From: Flavobacteriales bacterium UBA1986
Lineage (GTDB): Bacteria; Bacteroidota; Bacteroidia; Flavobacteriales_G; Salibacteraceae
Direction: 5' to 3'
Length of the DNA stretch: 64,000 nt
Assembly (NCBI GenBank): GCA_002336245.1
Contig: DDDG01000003.1
Coordinates: 325,751 to 389,750 of the forward strand
A model generated the notes under the pieces. It worked only from the letters and a program-made list of their open reading frames with translations. It made no database searches and was not told where the DNA came from. The translations under genes and the position numbers were made by a program. This document shows, one piece after another, positions 41,714 through 50,394 of this stretch. The number at the start of each line of letters is the position of its first letter. Position 1 is the first letter of the stretch.

Positions 41714-42426
41714 GAACGAAGTTCGTGCTTGTACATTGGAACCACATTGGAAAGTCCGTAGGTCAGAGCATCAGAAATTAATGCATGCCCGATGGAAACC
41801 TCCAACAAATCGTGTACTTCCTGCATGAAATATCTCAGATTCTCCAAATTCAAATCGTGACCGGCGTTCAAGCCCAGTCCGAACTCTTTGGCCCACAGGC
41901 TGGCTTGCACAAATGGTTCTACTCCTTTTTGCCTGTTCAATGCGTACTGCGAAGCATAACTTTCGGTGTAGAGTTCAATGCGATCTGCACCAACCTCTTT
42001 AGCTGCTGCGATTTCTTCACGTTCGCATTCCATGAAAAGGGAGACTCTGGAGCCATGGGCGTGCAAACGATTCACAACATCCGTAAGAAAGGACCTATTC
42101 GATCTCACTTTCCAACCAGCATTCGATGTAAGCACCTCTGGCGGGTCTGGAACAAGGGTAACCTGATCTGGTTTCACCTCTGCGACTAGGTTCAGAAAAG
42201 ACTCATTCGGATATCCCTCAACATTAAACTCAGTGCTCTTCTGTTCAGCCAATTGACGAACGTCTGCATATCGAATGTGCCGTTCATCCGGTCGCGGGTG
42301 CACTGTGATGCCGTCAGCTCCAAAAGATTCAATGTCCTTCGCAAGCTGGAGTAAATTTGGAACATCGGCCCCTCGTGCATTTCGAAGAGTGGCTATTTTG
42401 TTCACATTGACGCTCAGATTCGTCAT
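41710..42426 (-). CDS. pdxJ: Pyridoxine 5'-phosphate synthase
   Basis: Condenses 1-deoxy-D-xylulose 5-phosphate with 3-amino-2-oxopropyl phosphate to make pyridoxine 5'-phosphate in vitamin B6 synthesis. The 238-residue TIM barrel shows family motifs VNVNKIATLRNARGADVP, GADGITVHPRPDERHI, SLFMECE, and LNAGHDLNLENL, then EVSIGHALISDAL. It is complete. It is divergent from the CBS gene, with a promoter TTG-N17-TACCTTTG just upstream, and coupled to the alpha/beta hydrolase. Confidence 0.96.
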   Translation of the reverse strand: MTNLSVNVNKIATLRNARGADVPNLLQLAKDIESFGADGITVHPRPDERHIRYADVRQLAEQKSTEFNVEGYPNESFLNLVAEVKPDQVTLVPDPPEVLTSNAGWKVRSNRSFLTDVVNRLHAHGSRVSLFMECEREEIAAAKEVGADRIELYTESYASQYALNRQKGVEPFVQASLWAKEFGLGLNAGHDLNLENLRYFMQEVHDLLEVSIGHALISDALTYGLSNVVPMYKHELRS

Positions 42427-42452
42427 GGATTATTTGCTATTTTGCCGAAGCA

Positions 42453-42480
42453 CAAAGGTACCACAAAGCCTTGTGCTCAA
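42453..42480 (-). promoter_or_regulatory. pdxJ promoter (TTG-N17-TACCTTTG)
   Basis: On the minus strand, TTG at 42480-42478, a 17-base spacer and TACCTTTG at 42460-42453 fit the Bacteroidota sigma-A consensus. The -7 box ends 26 bases before the pdxJ ATG. Confidence 0.6.
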
Positions 42481-42492
42481 CACAGAAATTGA

Positions 42493-43155
42493 ATGCGCGC
42501 TAGCGAGTTAAAATTAGACGATTTGCCTTTCCTTACTCCGAGTGATTCCGTTGAGGATGCCATCACTATGATGGATGAGTGTAAGGTGGAGCATATGGCA
42601 GTTGTAGAGAAGCGCACTCTACTTGGTATTGCCCACGAAAACTTTTTGATGGACAACATTGATCGACCTAAAGTCGATGACATGTACGATCCAAAATCTG
42701 ATCAATTTGTGTACGACAGCACACACCTTTTTGAGGTTGTTCAGAAAATGAACGAGCACAAATTATCGATCATTCCCGTGCTCAGTGAAAAAGACAGCTG
42801 GTTTCTTGGAAGTGTATCACTTCAGCAATTGATGGCCGTCATCTCCGAAATGCCGGTGGTTAAATCGCCCGGGGGCATCATCATTCTGGAAATGCAATTG
42901 CGCGATTACAGCTTAAGTCAGATTGCTCAGATCGTTGAAAATAATAGCGCTGTCCTTTTGGGGGCTTTTATTACACGAAGCCCGGAAGCGAGTGTAATTG
43001 AAGTCACTCTTAAGATCAATAAGCCGAACATTCAGCCGATTGTTCAATCCCTAGAGCGCTTCAATTATAAAATTGTGGGCACCTTCGACCAGGGTGATTA
43101 TACAGAATATTTGCGCGATCGATACGATTCGCTGATGAACTACCTCAATGTTTGA
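42493..43155 (+). CDS. CBS-domain protein with C-terminal ACT-like domain
   Basis: A 220-residue cytoplasmic protein. Residues about 1-125 form a CBS pair (SDSVEDAITMMDECKVEHMAVVEKRTLLGI ... LFEVVQKMNEHKLSIIPVL), which usually binds adenine nucleotides. Residues about 130-215 resemble an ACT or ACT-like fold (GGIIILEMQLRDYSLSQIAQIVE ... NIQPIVQSLERFNYKIVGTF). It is directly followed, four bases from stop to start, by nadK, an order I have seen in other Bacteroidota. The likely role is nucleotide-sensing regulation, perhaps of a neighbour; not shown. Confidence 0.85.
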   Translation: MRASELKLDDLPFLTPSDSVEDAITMMDECKVEHMAVVEKRTLLGIAHENFLMDNIDRPKVDDMYDPKSDQFVYDSTHLFEVVQKMNEHKLSIIPVLSEKDSWFLGSVSLQQLMAVISEMPVVKSPGGIIILEMQLRDYSLSQIAQIVENNSAVLLGAFITRSPEASVIEVTLKINKPNIQPIVQSLERFNYKIVGTFDQGDYTEYLRDRYDSLMNYLNV

Positions 43156-43158
43156 TTG

Positions 43159-44031
43159 ATGCGCGAAATTGCTCTTTATGGAAGAAAAGTCGAAGACCTT
43201 CACAGAACCGCGGTCATTGACTTTGTTGCTAAACTTAAGTTGGAAGGATTTGGGATTTGGTGCAATCAAGCACTGCTTGAGACGGAAGGATTTGATCTTT
43301 CGGACGCACAAGCCTTCGACCACGGTGATGAATTACCAGAAACGGTGGAGTTTATTTTAAGCATCGGTGGCGATGGAACCCTTTTGGATGCAACAGTTTT
43401 TACCCGCAACTTTACGATTCCGATTCTAGGATTAAACACAGGTAGATTAGGCTTTTTAGCTGCTTTGGCCAGCAGTGACTTGCGCTCTGCGGTAAAGCCA
43501 ATTCTTGAAAAGAACTACGATTTCGAAGAACGAGCGATGCTCACTTTAGAAACTTCCGATGGGTTGTTTGGCGATTTAAACTTTGCACTCAACGAACTCA
43601 CACTCCACAAAAAGAACACCTCATCGATGATTAAAATCGATGCAAAAATTGGGGATGAATTTCTGAACTTTTATTGGGCAGACGGATTGATAATCTCGAC
43701 GCCTACAGGCTCTACTGCCTATTCTCTGAGCTGCGGTGGCCCCATCATCATGCCCGGTTCCGATAACTTTGTAATTACTCCAATTGCCCCGCACAACTTG
43801 AATGTCAGGCCAATCGTAGTCCCCGATAATAGAGAAATTCGGTTGAACGTCGAAGGTCGAGATGAAAGCTTTCTCGTTTCCCTAGATTCACGTTCTGAAA
43901 GCATTGAGGCTGGAGCAGAATTGATCGTTCGTTTATCGCAAAAAAAGCTCAAGTTAGTTGCTCTTCCAGGGTACAGTTACCTCAAAACAATCCGGAAGAA
44001 ACTGAATTGGGGATTGGATATACGCAATTGA
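43159..44031 (+). CDS. nadK: NAD kinase
   Basis: Phosphorylates NAD to NADP. ATG 43159 gives 290 residues; a TTG one codon earlier is less likely. The signature motifs are all present: LSIGGDGTLLDA (GGDGT), LNTGRLGFLA, NELTLHK, and WADGLIISTPTGSTAYSLSCGGP. C-terminal repeats (LNVRPIVVPDNREIRLNVEGRDE) complete the fold. It is co-transcribed with the CBS gene upstream and followed by the DUF6089 pair. Confidence 0.96.
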   Translation: MREIALYGRKVEDLHRTAVIDFVAKLKLEGFGIWCNQALLETEGFDLSDAQAFDHGDELPETVEFILSIGGDGTLLDATVFTRNFTIPILGLNTGRLGFLAALASSDLRSAVKPILEKNYDFEERAMLTLETSDGLFGDLNFALNELTLHKKNTSSMIKIDAKIGDEFLNFYWADGLIISTPTGSTAYSLSCGGPIIMPGSDNFVITPIAPHNLNVRPIVVPDNREIRLNVEGRDESFLVSLDSRSESIEAGAELIVRLSQKKLKLVALPGYSYLKTIRKKLNWGLDIRN

Positions 44032-44044
44032 GTGTACAGATGTT

Positions 44045-44052
44045 TATATTTG
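44045..44052 (+). promoter_or_regulatory. Promoter -7 box TATATTTG (extended TATATTTGCAGCC) before the first DUF6089 gene
   Basis: TATATTTG fits TAnnTTTG and is followed by CAGCC, an extension also found before uppS (45823) and pheT (59056). It lies 23 bases before ATG 44076 and only 14 bases past the nadK stop. It excludes the upstream start at 44007. No well-spaced -33 was found. Confidence 0.55.
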
Positions 44053-44075
44053 CAGCCTCGAATGGAATACATTTC

Positions 44076-44993
44076 ATGAAGCTAGTTAGAGTCTTTTCCC
44101 TACTTCTCCTTCTACTCCCGTTGATCAGCAATGCTCAGCGCTGGAAGTTCTATCGCAATGAAGTAGGCGGTTATATTGGTCCAACTAACATGATGGGTGA
44201 CGTCGGTGGCGGTAAAGACATTGGTGTCAACAGTCTTTTCACAAACTGGAAAGACTTTGATGGTAAAGCAACTCGAATTGCCGCAGGGGGTCACTTCATC
44301 CGGATGTTTTCTGATCGAATTGGAGCCGGTGGAACGCTCGGAGGAGGTTTCATGGGAGCGAATGACGCACTCACTCAAGAACCTTCTCGAAGAAATAGAA
44401 ACCTTTCGGTTCGAACGATTTTTGCAGAGGTTACAGGTATTGGAAGGTTTTATTTCAAGAAAGAAAATTTTGGGCACGTATATAAGCTGAGAGGTGCACG
44501 CAGTTTCTTTTTACTCAACATTGCAGCCTACGGTTATGTAGGACTCGGCTTGACCTATTACAATCCTCAAGGCCAGTATCAAGGGAAATGGATAGGCCTC
44601 AGAAAACTTGGAACTGAAGGTCAAGGAATCATGCCAGGAAAAGATCCTTATGGAAGCTTTACAGTGATTTATCCTTTCGGCCTGGGTCTTAAATACGCCC
44701 TTGGAAATAAGTGGAACATTGGAGTTGAATATGGCGCTCGCGTAACCACGACCGATTACCTCGATGATGTAAGCACCCGATACTACGACAATGCTGCAAT
44801 ATTAGCAGCCAATGGACCCGCTGCTGCTGCACTGGCAGATCCAAGCGGACGCTCTCCCGGTTCTGAGTTTGAAACTTGGACGGATAGAGGAGAAAAAAGA
44901 GGCGATCCCAAGGAAAAGGACTACTACATGATCCTTCAAGTGTCGGTGAACTACCGCTTCGTTAAAGGAACGTCCTTCAAACCTCGATTCTAA
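44076..44993 (+). CDS. DUF6089 outer-membrane beta-barrel protein (first of two)
   Basis: ATG 44076 gives 305 residues with a clean signal peptide (MKLVRVFSLLLLLLPLISNAQ); the longer frame from 44007 adds 23 residues overlapping nadK and the promoter. DUF6089 pattern: RNEVGGYIGPTNMMGDVGG, FSDRIGAGGTLGGGFMGANDA, RNRNLSVRTIFAEVTGIGRFYF, and GVEYGARVTTTDYLDDVSTRYYDN, with strands continuing to VSVNYRFV. An insert with low complexity (AANGPAAAALADPSGRSPG) sits in a late loop. Function unknown; position before uppS and bamA suggests envelope work. Confidence 0.85.
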   Translation: MKLVRVFSLLLLLLPLISNAQRWKFYRNEVGGYIGPTNMMGDVGGGKDIGVNSLFTNWKDFDGKATRIAAGGHFIRMFSDRIGAGGTLGGGFMGANDALTQEPSRRNRNLSVRTIFAEVTGIGRFYFKKENFGHVYKLRGARSFFLLNIAAYGYVGLGLTYYNPQGQYQGKWIGLRKLGTEGQGIMPGKDPYGSFTVIYPFGLGLKYALGNKWNIGVEYGARVTTTDYLDDVSTRYYDNAAILAANGPAAAALADPSGRSPGSEFETWTDRGEKRGDPKEKDYYMILQVSVNYRFVKGTSFKPRF

Positions 44994-44998
44994 TACCA

Positions 44999-45817
44999 TT
45001 GTCTGATTCGCTGCGTTCTCTCGGAGTGAAGGCTCTTATTCTCATCTCGCTCTGTTTCATTGCAAGCAAGTCGCATAGTCAGTCTACTTATGAGATTGGC
45101 GGCTTCTACGGCCGCTCTTATTACTTAGGAGAACTAAACCCGACCGGTCATTTTAAAAGTGAATTCTTGCACGAAGCCTATGGCTTTTACTTCCGACACG
45201 CAGTAAATTCTCGTTGGGCCGTGCGTTACAACTTTTCAGTAGGGGCCATTTCCGGGAATGATGCTCTATCGAATGATTTAAGCGCCCAGCAACGCAACCT
45301 CTCATTCGACAGTAAGCTCTACGAAGGAGCCTTTCTAGTGGAATTCAACTTCATGCATTACCACTCTTTTCTATACAACGACTTTTTCTCGCCTTACATG
45401 GTGATGGGGGTTTCTATGTTTCGCTTCAACCCAAAAGGAACACTCAATGGAAACGTATACGAATTGGCCACTGTGCAGACTGAAGGTGTTTCCTACTCAA
45501 GACTGGGTACTGCTATCCCGATTGGCTTTGGCCTGAAATTCAAATTTTCACACCGTGTGCTTTTTGCCTTGGAATGGGCCATTCGCAAATCTTCTACGGA
45601 CTACTTAGACGACGTAAGCTCTTTCTATCCCAACCCCGATGATATGAATAACGTCGCCATTGGGCTTTCAAACAAAAGCGTGCTCAGCGACCAACCTTCT
45701 GAGTGGGGCGCTTTAAGAGGGAATCCAACGAATCGCGATTGGTTCAACTTCACCACATTTCAGGTTTCGATACGACTGGGCAAGAACCCACGACTCTGCC
45801 ACTACAAACCTGAATAA
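44999..45817 (+). CDS. DUF6089 outer-membrane beta-barrel protein (second of two)
   Basis: A 272-residue paralogue of the preceding gene, sharing the pattern YEIGGFYGRSYYLGELNPTG, VRYNFSVGAISGNDAL, AQQRNLSFDSKLYEGAFLVEFNF, and FALEWAIRKSSTDYLDDVSSFY. Start is uncertain: TTG 44999 (five bases after the previous stop) or GTG 45026, which begins right at the signal peptide (VKALILISLCFIASKSHSQ). The C-terminus (FTTFQVSIRLG) is a barrel-like strand. Tandem copies before uppS-bamA occur in related genomes as far as I recall. Confidence 0.83.
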   Translation: MSDSLRSLGVKALILISLCFIASKSHSQSTYEIGGFYGRSYYLGELNPTGHFKSEFLHEAYGFYFRHAVNSRWAVRYNFSVGAISGNDALSNDLSAQQRNLSFDSKLYEGAFLVEFNFMHYHSFLYNDFFSPYMVMGVSMFRFNPKGTLNGNVYELATVQTEGVSYSRLGTAIPIGFGLKFKFSHRVLFALEWAIRKSSTDYLDDVSSFYPNPDDMNNVAIGLSNKSVLSDQPSEWGALRGNPTNRDWFNFTTFQVSIRLGKNPRLCHYKPE

Positions 45818-45822
45818 ATCTG

Positions 45823-45830
45823 TACTTTTG
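45823..45830 (+). promoter_or_regulatory. uppS-bamA promoter -7 box (TACTTTTG, extended with CAGCC)
   Basis: TACTTTTGCAGCC lies 47 bases before uppS and just after the second DUF6089 stop. The same CAGCC extension follows the boxes at 44045 and 59056. No clear TTG at -33. Confidence 0.5.
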
Positions 45831-45877
45831 CAGCCAATTGACTGCCGCTTTCGGTGCAATCGATCTGAAGCTTTTTC

Positions 45878-46633
45878 ATGTCCCTCGTAGAAGAAATTAA
45901 AAAGAAAAACGTGCCTGCTCACATTGCGATCATCATGGATGGCAATGGGCGATGGGCGAAAAGCAAAGGCAGAGCTCGCATCTTTGGTCACAAGAGCGCC
46001 TTAACGGCTGTTCGGGAATCCATTGAAGGTTGCGCTGAAGTTGGCGTTGAATACCTCACGCTTTACGCATTCTCAACTGAAAACTGGAATCGGCCGCAAC
46101 GCGAAGTAAATGCTCTGATGACCTTATTGGTAGATTCCATTCACAAGGAACTTCCGACCTTGATGAAGAATAAGATTCGCCTGAATGCTATCGGCGACAT
46201 TGAAAGTTTGCCGTCCAAATGTCAACGCGAATTACAATCTGCCATCGATCAAACGAGTGAAAACAATCACATGCAGCTGAACCTTGCTTTGAGCTACAGC
46301 TCACGATGGGAAATCATTCATGCTGTGAAAAAGATCATTCGGGATGCGCAGGACAACAAAATCAATGAAATTGAGTTCTCGGAACAGAATTTCGAATCCT
46401 ATTTGAGTACATCTGAAATGCCTGATCCTGAATTGATGATTCGTACTTCTGGCGAATATCGCATCAGCAACTTTTTGTTGTGGCAAATGGCCTATTGTGA
46501 ATTGTGCTTTGTAGAGAAGCTATGGCCGGATTTTAGGAAAGATGACCTCTTTACCGCCATACAAAACTTTCAAGGCCGCGAACGTCGCTTTGGCAAAACA
46601 GGCGCTCAAATAAAAGCCAAGGCCAATGTATAA
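45878..46633 (+). CDS. uppS: Isoprenyl transferase (undecaprenyl-diphosphate synthase)
   Basis: Makes the C55 lipid carrier for peptidoglycan and O-antigen from FPP and IPP. The 251-residue protein has the cis-prenyltransferase motifs: AIIMDGNGRWAKSKGRARIFGHK (catalytic Asp in MDGNGRWA), LTLYAFSTENWNR, and PELMIRTSGEYRISNFLLWQMAYCEL. It overlaps bamA by eight bases, joining lipid-carrier supply to outer-membrane assembly in one transcript. Confidence 0.96.
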   Translation: MSLVEEIKKKNVPAHIAIIMDGNGRWAKSKGRARIFGHKSALTAVRESIEGCAEVGVEYLTLYAFSTENWNRPQREVNALMTLLVDSIHKELPTLMKNKIRLNAIGDIESLPSKCQRELQSAIDQTSENNHMQLNLALSYSSRWEIIHAVKKIIRDAQDNKINEIEFSEQNFESYLSTSEMPDPELMIRTSGEYRISNFLLWQMAYCELCFVEKLWPDFRKDDLFTAIQNFQGRERRFGKTGAQIKAKANV

Positions 46634-49286
46634 ATTGCTTGTCCTCTTTTTAGCCTGCCTCCTCTCGGAGGTTGGGTTTTCGCAAGCAATTCCTTCTCCT
46701 CGGAAAAGTGCTCCCGCTCTTTCCAGCACCTACAAAATTGGTGGAATTCGGGTCGAAGGAACAGAAAAACTAGACCCTGACGCAATCAAATTACTATCAG
46801 GACTTAAGGTGGGTCAGGAGATCAAAATTCCTGGAGACCAAATTTCTCAGGCCATTAAAAACATTTGGATCCAAGGACTTTTTGCCGACATCCAAATTCT
46901 TCAGGAAAGAATTGTTGGCACCGACATCTTTCTAACAATTCGAATCAAGGAACTTGCTCGCCTTTCAAAGTACCGATTCGAAGGCTTGAAAAAATCTGAA
47001 GTTGACGACCTACGCGAAGAACTCAACCTCTACTCTGAAAAAATTGTAACCGAAAACCTCGTTCTTTCGACGAAGCGCAGCATTCGCGAATTCTTTGTTG
47101 ATAAGGGATATCTGAATGTCAACTCAACCATCAAACGCATCCAAGACACTACACTCACCAATCATGTTATTCTTGAAATCGACGTAGACAAAGGAAAGAA
47201 GGTTAAAATTAGACGTATTGAAATCGATGGCAACAAAGCTTTCTCTCGGGGGCGAATTCGTCGCTCGCTAAAAGAGACAAAACAGAAACTCATCTTCAAA
47301 CCTTTTGAAGATTTAGATGGAATCACTAAGGAAGCTGCCCGTGCCTATTTCAATCGAAAGGATAGCATTCAAGCGCGACGCGTTTTTGCCGACTACTTTG
47401 AAGAACGTGTTAAGCTCAACATCTTCAAAAGCTCCAAATTCATCCGTTCCAATTTTGAAGCAGACAAGAAAATGCTCATTGCGAAATACAATTCCAAAGG
47501 CTACCGAGATGCCCGCGTTAAAAGCGACTCCATCAAAATTCTGAACGACAAGAGTATCCTTCTTTTCTTGGAAATGGATGAAGGAAACCGCTACTACTTC
47601 AGGGACATTAAATGGTCGGGAAATTCAATCTACTCCACGGATAAACTCTCTCAGATGCTCGGCATTCGAAAGGGCGATATTTACGACAACGATAAATTGA
47701 CCCAACGTTTGAATATGGATCCGAACGGTGGTGACATTTCTTCCTTGTACATGGACGACGGATACCTCTTCTTCCAAATTACACCACTTGAGGTGCGCGT
47801 AGACAACGACAGCATCGACATCGACATCCAAATCTATGAAGGTCAGCAGGCGCGAATCAATCGCGTTACCCTCACCGGAAACACAAAAACGAACGATCAC
47901 ATCGTTCTTCGAGAAGTCAGGACAAAGCCTGGAGATCTCTTCAGCAGATCCGACATCATTAGAACACAGCGGGAACTTTCGGTACTTGGCTTCTTCGATC
48001 CAGAACAGATGAATGTGAACCCCGTTCCAAATCCTGAAGATGGAACCGTGGACGTTGAATATGTTGTTGCCGAAAAACCCTCTGATCAAATTGAACTCTC
48101 TGGTGGATTTGGTGCCGGTCAGTTGGTCGGAAACCTCGGGGTATCATTCTCGAATTTCTCAACGCACAACTTTTTCAAACGAGAATATTGGGATCCACTC
48201 CCTTCTGGAGATGGGCAAAAACTTTCCGTTCGCTTCTCGAGCAACGGACGATGGTTTCAAAGCTGGAATATGTCTTTCACAGAGCCTTGGCTCGGTGGTA
48301 AGAAGCCCCGTGCATTCAGTATTTCTGGTTACCAAAGCTTGCAGACAAATGGGCAAACACGCTATGTGCGTGAAGGGATTAATTCTTTAAAAAACCTGAA
48401 AGACTCTCTCGGAAACAAAATACCGAACGACTTGCGACAAGACATTCAAGTAACCGGTATTTCTATTGGTTTGGCGCAACAAGTTAGGTGGCCCGACGAT
48501 TACTTTGTACGACGAGTAGAACTCGCATACCAACATTACAAAATGAACGACTGGGTTCAGTTCCTTCTTTCAGATGGAGAGGCCAACAACGTGTTTATGC
48601 GGTTTAGCCTTTCTAGAAACTCACAGGATCAAGAGATATTTCCTAGAATGGGATCAAACATTAAGCTGGTGGTACAAGCCACTCCTCCCTACAGCATGTT
48701 CAATGGAAAGGACTATGGGGCAGATCTTTCACCTCAAGAACGCTATAAATGGATCGAATATCACAAATGGAAATTTGCATCAGAATGGTTTACTAAAATC
48801 GCCGGGAACTTGGTACTTAGAACCAAAGCAGGTTTCGGATTCCTAGGTAAGTACAATCAAAATGTTGGTGATTCTCCTTTCGAACGATTCTACTTAGGAG
48901 GTAGCGGACTTACTGGGTTCCAGTTGGATGGTAGAGAAATCATCGCCCTCAGAGGATACGACGACCAAAGTGTTTCCCCAAGAATTGGAGCTTCACTCAT
49001 CACAAAGTACACTGCCGAACTTCGCTATCCGTTTTCATTGAACCCAAGTGCAACCATCTACGGTCTGGGATTCATGGAAGCAGGTAACACTTGGAACAAC
49101 TTCAACGATTACAACCCTTTTGCTGTTAAGCGTTCTGTGGGACTTGGAATTCGCGTTTTCTTGCCAATGTTCGGACTGCTCGGTTTGGATTATGGTTGGA
49201 GAATGGACGACACCCCAGAACACATTCTTCAAACTCAACGCGGACAGCTGCATTTTACAATTGGCGCGGTCCTTGGAGAGCTCTAA
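46626..49286 (+). CDS. bamA: Outer-membrane protein assembly factor BamA
   Basis: Inserts beta-barrel proteins into the outer membrane. The 886-residue protein has a signal peptide (1-20), five POTRA domains over about residues 35-470 (first: YKIGGIRVEGTEKLDPDAIKLLSGLKVG; last: EGQQARINRVTLTGNTKTNDHIVLREVRTKPG), and the Omp85 barrel with the surface motif GGSGLTGFQLDGREIIALRGYDD and a late GLGIRVFLPMFGLLGLDYGW. The barrel ends HFTIGAVLGEL. It lies just before two Skp-type chaperones, as in many Bacteroidota. Confidence 0.96.
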   Translation: MYKLLVLFLACLLSEVGFSQAIPSPRKSAPALSSTYKIGGIRVEGTEKLDPDAIKLLSGLKVGQEIKIPGDQISQAIKNIWIQGLFADIQILQERIVGTDIFLTIRIKELARLSKYRFEGLKKSEVDDLREELNLYSEKIVTENLVLSTKRSIREFFVDKGYLNVNSTIKRIQDTTLTNHVILEIDVDKGKKVKIRRIEIDGNKAFSRGRIRRSLKETKQKLIFKPFEDLDGITKEAARAYFNRKDSIQARRVFADYFEERVKLNIFKSSKFIRSNFEADKKMLIAKYNSKGYRDARVKSDSIKILNDKSILLFLEMDEGNRYYFRDIKWSGNSIYSTDKLSQMLGIRKGDIYDNDKLTQRLNMDPNGGDISSLYMDDGYLFFQITPLEVRVDNDSIDIDIQIYEGQQARINRVTLTGNTKTNDHIVLREVRTKPGDLFSRSDIIRTQRELSVLGFFDPEQMNVNPVPNPEDGTVDVEYVVAEKPSDQIELSGGFGAGQLVGNLGVSFSNFSTHNFFKREYWDPLPSGDGQKLSVRFSSNGRWFQSWNMSFTEPWLGGKKPRAFSISGYQSLQTNGQTRYVREGINSLKNLKDSLGNKIPNDLRQDIQVTGISIGLAQQVRWPDDYFVRRVELAYQHYKMNDWVQFLLSDGEANNVFMRFSLSRNSQDQEIFPRMGSNIKLVVQATPPYSMFNGKDYGADLSPQERYKWIEYHKWKFASEWFTKIAGNLVLRTKAGFGFLGKYNQNVGDSPFERFYLGGSGLTGFQLDGREIIALRGYDDQSVSPRIGASLITKYTAELRYPFSLNPSATIYGLGFMEAGNTWNNFNDYNPFAVKRSVGLGIRVFLPMFGLLGLDYGWRMDDTPEHILQTQRGQLHFTIGAVLGEL

Positions 49287-49296
49287 ATCCAAGCAT

Positions 49297-49824
49297 ATGA
49301 AAACTCAATTGCTTTCAATTTTCTTTGTTCTGCTCAGCAGCCTTTCGTTTGGCCAGAAATTTTTCTTTGTTGATACGGATTACATCCTTGAAAACAGCGA
49401 AGAATATCAAGCCGCAATGGACGAAATCAATGCCTCAAGCACCCGTTGGCAAGAAACCATCGAGGCAAAGTACAAGGAGATTGAAGAAATGACTTTAGAT
49501 TTTCAGGCAGAAAAAATTCTACTCACAGAGGATTTACGCCTGAAGAAACAAGGTGAGATTGAGAAGAAGAAAGCCGAAGCTCGCGAGTACCAAAAAAAGA
49601 AGTTTGGGGTGGGTGGCGAACTCTTTAAGAAACGAGAAGAAGCCATTAAACCAATTCAAGATAAAATCTTCGGAGAGATTGAAAAGCTTGCAAAAAGCGG
49701 TAATTATGCCGTGGTTTTTGACCGATCTGCAAGCGGGAACATTTTATATGCCGATAATAAATACGATAAAACAGAAGATGTGATGCGTCGATTAGGTATC
49801 ACTAAATCATCAGAAAAAGAATAA
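49297..49824 (+). CDS. OmpH/Skp family periplasmic chaperone (first)
   Basis: A 175-residue protein starting at ATG 49297; a longer frame from 49048 runs inside bamA and is discarded. The signal peptide is MKTQLLSIFFVLLSSLSFGQ. The mature start FFFVDTDYILENSEEY matches the OmpH signature (vDtdyIl...peY), and residues about 45-135 form the long helical tentacle rich in Glu and Lys. The C-terminal strand part is YAVVFDRSASGNILYAD. Skp trimers hold unfolded outer-membrane proteins on their way to BamA, whose gene is 10 bases upstream. Confidence 0.92.
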   Translation: MKTQLLSIFFVLLSSLSFGQKFFFVDTDYILENSEEYQAAMDEINASSTRWQETIEAKYKEIEEMTLDFQAEKILLTEDLRLKKQGEIEKKKAEAREYQKKKFGVGGELFKKREEAIKPIQDKIFGEIEKLAKSGNYAVVFDRSASGNILYADNKYDKTEDVMRRLGITKSSEKE

Positions 49825-49849
49825 TTTCGCACCCCTTATTAGAAAGACA

Positions 49850-50359
49850 ATGAAACAAGTCATCACATTTTGCCTTCTACTTCTAATTGCAAGTAGCTCT
49901 AGCTTCGCACAAGCAAAGCAGAAAATCGGACACATCAACTCAAACGATCTGCTTCTTTTGATGCCAGAACGGGATTCTGCCGAGGCCAGTCTTAAATCAT
50001 ATGCAGGACAATTGGAATTGCAACTCGCTTCCATGACTCAGGAATATGAGAAAAAGCTCACCGATTACGAACAAAACAAAGGCGTTATGACCGATTTGAT
50101 TCGTGAAGAGAAAGAGCAAGACATCCTCAGCATTCAGCGCAGAATTCAAGAATTCCAAGCCAAAGCACAAGAGAGCCTTCAGAAAAAAGAATCTGAGCTC
50201 ATGCGACCTTTGGTTGACAAAGCCAATGCTGCCATCAAAGCTGTAGCGGATGGAAATGGGTTCACATACATCTTAGATACTTCGGTCGGTGTGGTGCTCC
50301 ATTACCCCGAATCCGACGACATTCTGCCGCTGGTTCGAAAGCATTTAGGAATCAACTAA
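49850..50359 (+). CDS. OmpH/Skp family periplasmic chaperone (second)
   Basis: A 169-residue paralogue 25 bases downstream. Signal peptide about 1-22 (SSSSFAQ); mature start KIGHINSNDLLLLMPERDSAE, then a helical arm (about residues 50-125: QEYEKKLTDYEQN ... QRRIQEFQAKAQESLQKK), then FTYILDTSVGVVLHYPESDDI. It shares layout but little identity with the first copy. The intrinsic terminator at 50364 ends the bamA operon right after it. Confidence 0.92.
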   Translation: MKQVITFCLLLLIASSSSFAQAKQKIGHINSNDLLLLMPERDSAEASLKSYAGQLELQLASMTQEYEKKLTDYEQNKGVMTDLIREEKEQDILSIQRRIQEFQAKAQESLQKKESELMRPLVDKANAAIKAVADGNGFTYILDTSVGVVLHYPESDDILPLVRKHLGIN

Positions 50360-50363
50360 TTTT

Positions 50364-50389
50364 AATCCCGCACTTGCGGGATTTTTTTT
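50364..50389 (+). terminator. Rho-independent terminator of the bamA-skp operon
   Basis: AATCCCGC (50364-50371), loop ACTT, GCGGGATT (50376-50383) form a perfect 8-bp stem running into eight T residues (50382-50389). It lies five bases past the second skp stop and five bases before the murI ATG, so murI probably depends on its own promoter or on read-through. Confidence 0.9.
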
Positions 50390-50394
50390 GCTCG

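Noticed and set aside
49048..49296. Longer frame for the first Skp gene, reaching into bamA
   Set aside because: This part lies within the BamA barrel coding region; a proper signal peptide starts at ATG 49297.
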